Shown: piece by piece, positions 36,554 to 41,501 of the stretch | Position numbering within the stretch: position 1 is the stretch's first letter | How the letters are laid out: the number at the start of each line of letters is the position of its first letter | NCBI RefSeq assembly: GCF_009618275.1 | Contig: NZ_WIAD01000053.1 | Coordinates: forward strand, 1 to 41,501 | Direction of reading: 5' to 3' | From: Roseimaritima sediminicola | Lineage (GTDB): Bacteria; Planctomycetota; Planctomycetia; Pirellulales; Pirellulaceae | Length of the DNA: 41,501 bases | Position numbers and translations under genes: made by a program | Notes under the pieces: generated by a model | Told to the model about the DNA's origin: nothing | Database searches by the model: none | What the model saw: the letters and a program-made list of their open reading frames with translations, nothing else

Positions 36554-37723
36554 ATGACCACCGCCACCACAACCGTTGCCGCCACTGCCACCACCCAAAC
36601 CGCCGAGTCCATGCCGCTGGATCAGGTTCGTTTCGATTACGGCACGGCCCGGGTCTCGGACATTCAGATCCACGACGTAACGCGTTCGCCCGGCGGCCGA
36701 CTGACGCTGGACCAGCTGGAGATCGCCGGACGTCCGGTCGCGGCCAGCCGCCGCTTCTGGCGATCCTTCTTCACCCGCTTTGGCATCGCCGAAAACGTGT
36801 TTCGATACTTCACGCCCGCTGAAGTCTTTGGACGGATCGAACAGTGCAACGGCGACGACACGTTCCAGTACTGTGTGGCCAGTCCCAGCACGCCTCCGCA
36901 CAAGCGGAAAAACAAAACGCCGCAGGACCAGATCTTGGCGATTACCAACATCAAACGACCGGTGATCCGTTACGACGAAGTCATCGATCTGCTGCAGCGG
37001 TACGGCGGCCACGACATCCACTACCACGACGGCGTGGTCAGCAGCACGCACCAACCCCGCGGTGGCTCGCGGCAGTTTGCGATCGGAGGGGACGCGTTTC
37101 GTGATCGCTTCTGCATGGAAACGCCCGTCGACGGTTACGGGCATCCTCGGCTGTTCCTGTCGGTGCTGCGGATGGTCTGCACCAACGGCATGATCGGCTA
37201 CTCGCGAGCCTTCCGCAGCGACATCTCGGTCGGCAAGCACATGGATCACTGCATCGCTCGAGCGCTGGAATCTTTCGACAACGGCGACGGCTACTCCGCC
37301 CTGCGGCAACGCTTCGAATCCTCGCAGCGTTCCTGGGCGTCGGTTCGCGAATGCCTGCAACTGGGACAGTGCCTGGAACGATTATTGAAAGATGACCAGT
37401 TCACCCGCTCGGGTCTGCTGGGGCGCTTCCGGACCCTGGCCGGCAACCTCTCGGAGCTGTACGGCCTGGCCAACCTCGAAGCGCTCAGCGATAAGCGGCG
37501 GCGCGTGCTGCCGGCCAAGTGCCGCGTCTACGACCTAATTAATTTCGCCAGCGAAGTCGCGACGCACCACGCCAAGAGCGAGGGAGCGAATCGGCTGCAA
37601 GCCTTCATCGGATCATTGATCAGCGACGAATACGACTTGGAAGGAACCGCCGACGACGCGGCCGAGTTCGACGCGTTCTTCGTCCATCCCGACGACCATC
37701 TGCCCCCGCAAAGTCGCAACTGA
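36554..37723 (+). CDS. DUF932 family protein
   Basis: A 389-aa protein of the DUF932 type, a family common in phages, plasmids and some chromosomes and of unknown function. Supporting segments are AASRRFWRSFFTRFGIAENV, GDAFRDRFCMETPVDGYGHP, LFLSVLRMVCTNGMIGYSRA and the C-terminal helical part ending NFASEVATHHAKSEGANRLQ. The N-terminus is a Thr/Ala-rich stretch. The ATG at 36554 has AAAGGGA 5-6 nt upstream; a TTG five codons earlier is less likely. The heptanucleotide array lies immediately upstream, and the SF2 helicase precedes it on the same strand. No catalytic motif is recognised. Confidence 0.85.
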   Translation: MTTATTTVAATATTQTAESMPLDQVRFDYGTARVSDIQIHDVTRSPGGRLTLDQLEIAGRPVAASRRFWRSFFTRFGIAENVFRYFTPAEVFGRIEQCNGDDTFQYCVASPSTPPHKRKNKTPQDQILAITNIKRPVIRYDEVIDLLQRYGGHDIHYHDGVVSSTHQPRGGSRQFAIGGDAFRDRFCMETPVDGYGHPRLFLSVLRMVCTNGMIGYSRAFRSDISVGKHMDHCIARALESFDNGDGYSALRQRFESSQRSWASVRECLQLGQCLERLLKDDQFTRSGLLGRFRTLAGNLSELYGLANLEALSDKRRRVLPAKCRVYDLINFASEVATHHAKSEGANRLQAFIGSLISDEYDLEGTADDAAEFDAFFVHPDDHLPPQSRN

Positions 37724-37758
37724 GCGAGAAAATCAAAGCTCGCCTGTTCCAGATACTG

Positions 37759-37866
37759 AGCCGTTTGGGCGCTAGCCCGCGGTTTCTAGCCATCCATTCA
37801 GTTCTTTTCTCCCCTCTCCCCCGAATCCTGGCGAGCCTAAGCGAGTCAGGATTCGGGGGAGAGGGG
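37759..37866. repeat. Solo hairpin repeat with adjacent GCCGTTT motif
   Basis: GCCGTTTGGGCGCTAGCC (about 37761) is a diverged copy of the 38-bp tandem unit at 35733. The hairpin 37811-37866 has a perfect 20-bp stem CCCCTCTCCCCCGAATCCTG with a 16-nt loop, the same as one end of the element at 31888. No second hairpin end is nearby, so it may be a solo end or the remains of a deleted element. Confidence 0.88.
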
Positions 37867-37915
37867 CCGGGGGTGAGGGGGTTTGGCGGCGCGGCTGGTA
37901 TTCCGTGGCCGTGGA

Positions 37916-38105
37916 ACCAGCCCGCAGAGCGACACAGCCCTTGCCGGCGGTGTCAACCGTCCGGTTTCGTCTGCCCAAACAAACCAAAGCCCCGGAGAGG
38001 CGGCACGCCCCAGGACAACCTGTGTCGCCCTGAGGGCTAGCGATCGCTTGCCGCCAGCCACCGGGGACTCACGTCCCCGGCAGGGGCTGTGTCGCCCTGC
38101 GGGCT
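37916..38105. mobile_element. MITE-like element with ~23-bp terminal inverted repeats (copy 2)
   Basis: A 190-bp relative of 12672-12858. CAGCCCGCAGAGCGACACAG at the start and CTGTGTCGCCCTGCGGGCTG at the end are inverted repeats with one mismatch, extending to about 23 bp. The internal CACGTCCCCGGCAGGGGCTG is shared with copy 1. Several single-base differences and small indels indicate an older divergence than for the 166-bp repeat. Confidence 0.8.
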
Positions 38106-38215
38106 GATGCCGGCCGCTCATCCCTAGAGCCGTAGGCGCGCTTTCTCGGGCCTCCCAGCCACGACCGCGTTTCCCGCCGCACCGATGCGCAATCGGTCAT
38201 GGTGTGGAAACCATT

Positions 38216-38244
38216 TTGCTTGACCCCAAACCGAACGCTACACT
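38216..38244 (+). promoter_or_regulatory. Candidate sigma-70-like promoter
   Basis: TTGCTT (38216-38221) and TACACT (38239-38244) are spaced by 17 bp, 41 bp before the small ORF at 38285 and in an AT-richer stretch. The matches to consensus are partial (3 of 6 and 4 of 6), so this is only a candidate for the small ORF/glycosyltransferase transcript. Confidence 0.3.
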
Positions 38245-38284
38245 AACCCACTCACCCCCACGCTTCTCTCACCACTAAAAAACA

Positions 38285-38419
38285 ATGTATCGGGGCAGCT
38301 TTTTTGCGACGGGCTTTCTGAGCATGTTTATCCGTGGCGGACACTTGCTGGCCGCCACCGCTGTCCTGATATGGGGCATCTTTCGACGTCGCTCGCGTCA
38401 ACACCGGGCCGCTACGTAA
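38285..38419 (+). CDS. Small hypothetical membrane protein abutting the glycosyltransferase
   Basis: A 44-codon ORF encoding one hydrophobic segment (GGHLLAATAVLIWGIF) followed by a basic tail (RRRSRQHRAAT). Its TAA stop is directly followed by the ATG of the next gene (TAAATGG), a typical arrangement for translational coupling. The next gene has no evident RBS of its own, which supports translation of this ORF. No RBS is visible before its own ATG (AAAAAACAATG). It could be a real small membrane protein or a leader ORF. Not recognised as any family. Confidence 0.45.
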   Translation: MYRGSFFATGFLSMFIRGGHLLAATAVLIWGIFRRRSRQHRAAT

Positions 38420-40150
38420 ATGGTTACCAGACGCAGCCCTGTTGCCATCTCTCTGTTGTGCCTGCACGCGGTGCTGCTGGCATACAGTGCCTGGCGGCAC
38501 GCACCGGGCTATGACGAAATTGGACACTTGCCGGCGGGTTTGGGCATTTGGCAATACGGCGATTTTGGCTTGTACCGCGTCAACCCACCGCTGGTCCGCT
38601 GCATCGCCACCCTACCTCTGGCACTGCTGGACGTGGAAACGGATTACGTCCAATTTGCCGACACGCGGAGCCGTCCCGAATTCGTCATGGGCGCTCGCTT
38701 CTGGGAACACCACGGCTTGCGAGCTTACACCTACCTGTCCATCGCTCGGTTCACAGCCATCGGGTTCAGCCTGCTCGCCGGCGCGGCGATCTACCACTGG
38801 AGCCGCGAACTGTACGGCCAGCGAGCCGGCCTGTTCTCCCTTGCCCTGTGGTGCTTTTCACCGCTCGTGCTCGCCAACGCCTCGATGATCACGCCCGATG
38901 TGGGCGCCTGTGCGATGGGCACGCTGACCTGCTTTGCGTTTTATCGGTGGCTGAAAGAACGGACCTGGGACCAAACGATCCTGACGGGCCTTCTGTTGGG
39001 GGCGGCCGAATTGACGAAGTTCACGTGGGTCCTGCTGTTTCCGTTGTTGGTGCTGCAGTTTGTCGGCTGCGAGGCGGTACGGCGAAAGACGGAGTTTCGC
39101 TCGGCGCTGCAGCTGGTCACGCTCTTCCTGATCGCCGTTTTGGTCATCAACGTCGGCTACGGATTCGCCGGTTCCTTCCAGCGGTTGGGCGATTACCAGT
39201 TCGTCAGCGAAACGCTCCGCGGCAGCGGTGATGAAGGCACGAACAACCGTTTTGCGGAGTCTTGGCTGGGTGCCGTTCCGGTGCCGGTACCGGCGGAGTA
39301 CGTGCTGGGGATCGACCGGCAGAAGCTGGACTTTGAAGGCGGCTTCGACTCGTACTTGCGAGGTCAATGGCGTGACCACGGTTGGTGGTACTACTACCTA
39401 TACGGCTTGGCGGTCAAGACACCGAGCGGTTACCTGGCCATCTTTGCTCTGACCGCCGGAACGTTTCTGACGACGCGGGCCTCCAAAGCAGAAGTGTTTC
39501 TGATGTCGCCGGCGATCGCGATCATGGTGTTGGTCAGCAGCCAAACCGGTTTCAGTCATCACATCCGTTATGTGCTTCCCGCCCTGCCCTTCGTGTACGT
39601 ATTGGCGGGAAGACTGCTGGAGGCGTCGCGGCACCGGTACGTCCGAACCGCGGCCCTCGTATTGCTCGGCGGCGGCATCCTTCCCAGCTTATATGTCTAC
39701 CCGCATTCGCACGCCTACTTCAATCTTGCTGCAGGCGGCCCGGCTGGTGGGCACAAGCACCTGCTGGAAAGCAACCTCGACTGGGGGCAAGACCTGCTGT
39801 ACTTGGCCGAGTGGAACCGGCGGCACGGCGAGATCGGACTGGATGGAATGGCCTTTCGATACAATACGCTGCCGCTGGAGGATCTGGGGCTTCCCGAAGC
39901 GCTGCCGCCGAGAAAGGACCAAGGCCCGCAGCCCGGCTGGTGGGCCATCTCCGTCCAGAAGCTGCACAGCCGCGACGGAGCGTACGCCTACTTCCTCAAC
40001 TACGAGCCGGTCGCAACGATCGGCTACACCACGTACATCTATCACCTGACCGAAGAAGACATCTCGCAGCGTCGAAACAGTTCTTCTAAGGATACCCGCG
40101 AGGCACCTAATTTAAGGCGACACTTGCCTGCGTCGGCGAACGTAGATTAA
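38420..40150 (+). CDS. GT39-like integral-membrane glycosyltransferase
   Basis: A 576-aa polytopic protein of the PMT/ArnT-like (GT-C) group, expected to transfer a sugar from a polyprenyl-phosphate donor to a target outside the cytoplasm. An N-terminal helix (SPVAISLLCLHAVLLAYSAW) is followed by APGYDEIGHLPAG, whose Asp-Glu pair in the first large loop matches the catalytic motif of the family, and RVNPPLVRCIATLPLALLD. About nine further helices and a soluble C-terminal region (residues about 440-576, including HKHLLESNLDWGQDLLYLAE) follow. The start is the ATG immediately after the small ORF stop. The last 39 bp overlap the convergent gene at 40112. The acceptor and sugar are unknown. Confidence 0.88.
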   Translation: MVTRRSPVAISLLCLHAVLLAYSAWRHAPGYDEIGHLPAGLGIWQYGDFGLYRVNPPLVRCIATLPLALLDVETDYVQFADTRSRPEFVMGARFWEHHGLRAYTYLSIARFTAIGFSLLAGAAIYHWSRELYGQRAGLFSLALWCFSPLVLANASMITPDVGACAMGTLTCFAFYRWLKERTWDQTILTGLLLGAAELTKFTWVLLFPLLVLQFVGCEAVRRKTEFRSALQLVTLFLIAVLVINVGYGFAGSFQRLGDYQFVSETLRGSGDEGTNNRFAESWLGAVPVPVPAEYVLGIDRQKLDFEGGFDSYLRGQWRDHGWWYYYLYGLAVKTPSGYLAIFALTAGTFLTTRASKAEVFLMSPAIAIMVLVSSQTGFSHHIRYVLPALPFVYVLAGRLLEASRHRYVRTAALVLLGGGILPSLYVYPHSHAYFNLAAGGPAGGHKHLLESNLDWGQDLLYLAEWNRRHGEIGLDGMAFRYNTLPLEDLGLPEALPPRKDQGPQPGWWAISVQKLHSRDGAYAYFLNYEPVATIGYTTYIYHLTEEDISQRRNSSSKDTREAPNLRRHLPASANVD

Positions 40151-41338
40151 AACACCTGACGCAATCGCAGTAAGTGTTACCAACGCCAACAAAATCCTAG
40201 GCGGCGATCGGACGTTCTGGTCTGCGCCGTTGAGCTGTCCGGCGAAACCCACGAATGGGCGTGTTTCCTTTCGGAAATCGAAAACCTTAGTGCGGCCTGG
40301 GACGTTGAAGTATCGATAGTCAAAAAATTTCTCCGGAACGTTCGATGAAACGAAACGCCACTCGAGCTTTCCGCTGAAAGTGTGATGATAGCGATCCAGC
40401 GATTCGACAAGCACATTGCCTTCGCTGTCGGTGTCAAAGTCATTGCAAGGCAACCGCGACTCGATGGCCACGGGCACCCATACGGAATCAATCTTCCGCC
40501 AGTCAATGCGAACCATAGCTGGCTGGTTCTCGCTGAGCGCACGCCGCACCAACTCGGCCTCATCATCTGGGTTTAAAGGGGTCGTCGCAAAATAATCTTC
40601 AACCGGTATTAATTCGTCACCATCTGGGCCAGTTGCAAACTGGGTAATGCTGTAGTCTGTTATCCCAAAACCCCGATTTGCATCCACGATATAGGTCGTT
40701 TTGTCGACAAATTGCTGTTCGGGTCCGTTCCTGCTTACGTAAGTGAGTCCATATCGGCCATCGCCTAGAGCCTCGCAAACATACCCTACTCGATTGAGCC
40801 TCTGCGAGAATGTTTCCAAAGCCGACTCAAAATTATGTGACTTCCGTGCATTTATGAGAACTAACCCCAGGCACCTTGGGTCGAAGATATAGTGCCCGCT
40901 GCCAAGTCCAGAGAACGTCGTCTCTTCTGGGTGGGTGATAATCAACTTCGGCAATTCAGGAAGCGTAGACATGTGCATGCACATGTCTGAACGCAAGCAC
41001 TTGATCCACATGATCGGCTCAAGTGTGCTTTTTCCGTTAGCCAAGGCCTCATGGTGACCTTGGTACTGATAAAACCAAGCGTCATCGGCAACCGAAAATG
41101 CTCCCGCGTTGTGGAATTCTATCATGCGGTCTTTGCCGTTTGAAAGTCGCACCGACTCTCGTCCAGTAAAAGAAAAAACTCCACTACTCAGACGCTCGCG
41201 TTCAAATCGGATGCCCTGCAGCACATCTTGCAACGCCAGTTCATCCGCCGCTGCGGCACTTGGCACCCCGCTCGGCACCAAGCAAACGGAGATGAGTAGC
41301 GCAGAAAGCCGGCGGAAGAACTTTATGATTTTCTGCAT
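40112..41338 (-). CDS. Exported hypothetical protein with C-terminal membrane anchor
   Basis: A 408-aa protein not assigned to a named family. An N-terminal signal peptide (FFRRLSALLISVCLVPSG, then SAAAA) precedes a ~350-residue extracytoplasmic part without recognised catalytic motif. Near the end, YRYFNVPGRTKVFDFRKETR resembles the terminal strand of planctomycete LolA-like secreted proteins. A C-terminal helix (ILLALVTLTAIASGVLIYV) followed by RRRRQVSP gives a sorting-signal-like architecture. G+C is visibly lower than elsewhere in the window, hinting at a different history. The ATG at 41338 is the first good start; its RBS is weak (GACGAG). It overlaps the glycosyltransferase 3' end by 39 bp. 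Confidence 0.8.
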   Translation of the reverse strand: MQKIIKFFRRLSALLISVCLVPSGVPSAAAADELALQDVLQGIRFERERLSSGVFSFTGRESVRLSNGKDRMIEFHNAGAFSVADDAWFYQYQGHHEALANGKSTLEPIMWIKCLRSDMCMHMSTLPELPKLIITHPEETTFSGLGSGHYIFDPRCLGLVLINARKSHNFESALETFSQRLNRVGYVCEALGDGRYGLTYVSRNGPEQQFVDKTTYIVDANRGFGITDYSITQFATGPDGDELIPVEDYFATTPLNPDDEAELVRRALSENQPAMVRIDWRKIDSVWVPVAIESRLPCNDFDTDSEGNVLVESLDRYHHTFSGKLEWRFVSSNVPEKFFDYRYFNVPGRTKVFDFRKETRPFVGFAGQLNGADQNVRSPPRILLALVTLTAIASGVLIYVRRRRQVSP

Positions 41339-41501
41339 TGCTCGTCGCGCTTCTTTACAAGAGGTATGTTTCTAAGCAGGTGAAGATAAATGGTTGGTTG
41401 TGTTTCCATTGGTCGTTTAGGCGTTCGCCGCGGTTCCAGGCGGGCAACCGTGTGCTGGTTCAGCGGAAATTGGAATTGGGCGTCGAGTGAGTAGAACAGG
41501 G
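41339..41501. other. Intergenic end of window
   Basis: No gene is recognised. Around 41416, GTCGTTTAGGCGTTCGCC followed by GCGGTTCCAGG is a diverged copy of the 38-bp repeat unit of 35733. The AT-rich stretch 41345-41400 probably contains the promoter of the minus-strand exported protein. Confidence 0.5.

Overview
The window looks like a chromosomal segment of a planctomycete, most likely in the order Pirellulales. The inference rests on gene content: a giant secreted DUF4347/cadherin protein with an LEQRLLLSA (LEPR-XLL type) N-terminus, a Tat-exported Gfo/Idh/MocA dehydrogenase, a secreted NIPSNAP protein, a DUF5060 glycosidase-like protein, high G+C, and intergenic gaps packed with palindromic repeats. 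No rRNA, tRNA, transposase, integrase or CRISPR array was recognised.

Layout. (1) 226-12508, minus strand: a giant cell-surface protein (2672 aa) is followed 10 bp later by a hybrid sensor histidine kinase (PAS-HisKA-HATPase-REC-HPt) and then by a response regulator with an HD-GYP c-di-GMP phosphodiesterase domain. (2) 13086-21577, plus strand, divergent from the giant gene: a five-gene export cluster made of a TolC-like outer-membrane protein, a truncated SecA-like motor ATPase (start overlaps the previous stop), a periplasmic HlyD-type adaptor, a GAF-like/membrane/HlyD fusion, and a PqqD-like/M50 metalloprotease/HlyD fusion. No ABC or RND pump is present, so the SecA-like protein is the only visible motor. 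The giant protein next door is the obvious candidate substrate. This is the strongest candidate for an undescribed system in the window. (3) 22237-24444: NIPSNAP protein and Gfo/Idh/MocA oxidoreductase. (4) 24588-27026: a sensor kinase whose input is a CarH-like cobalamin-binding module, predicted to be a B12-dependent light or cobalamin sensor. (5) 27000-30681: DUF1990 protein, NAD(P)H-binding SDR-like protein, DUF5060 glycosidase-like protein. (6) 31024-32275: a decayed FAD-dependent oxidoreductase and repeats. (7) 32276-37723: OPT-family transporter (minus), SF2 helicase, DUF932 protein. (8) 38285-41338: a 44-aa membrane ORF abutting a GT39-like glycosyltransferase, then a convergent planctomycete-type secreted protein of unknown function.

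Between the genes lie at least six kinds of repeats: a ~260-280 bp MITE-like element with hairpin ends (two full copies plus solo ends), a ~190 bp element with ~23 bp terminal inverted repeats (two copies), a 166 bp element with a 29 bp hairpin stem (two copies), a ~467 bp element with ~66 bp imperfect inverted ends, tandem arrays with 35, 38, 84/96 and 8 bp periods, and a ~217 bp heptanucleotide array upstream of the DUF932 gene. All functions are inferred by reading the sequence; no database search was possible.
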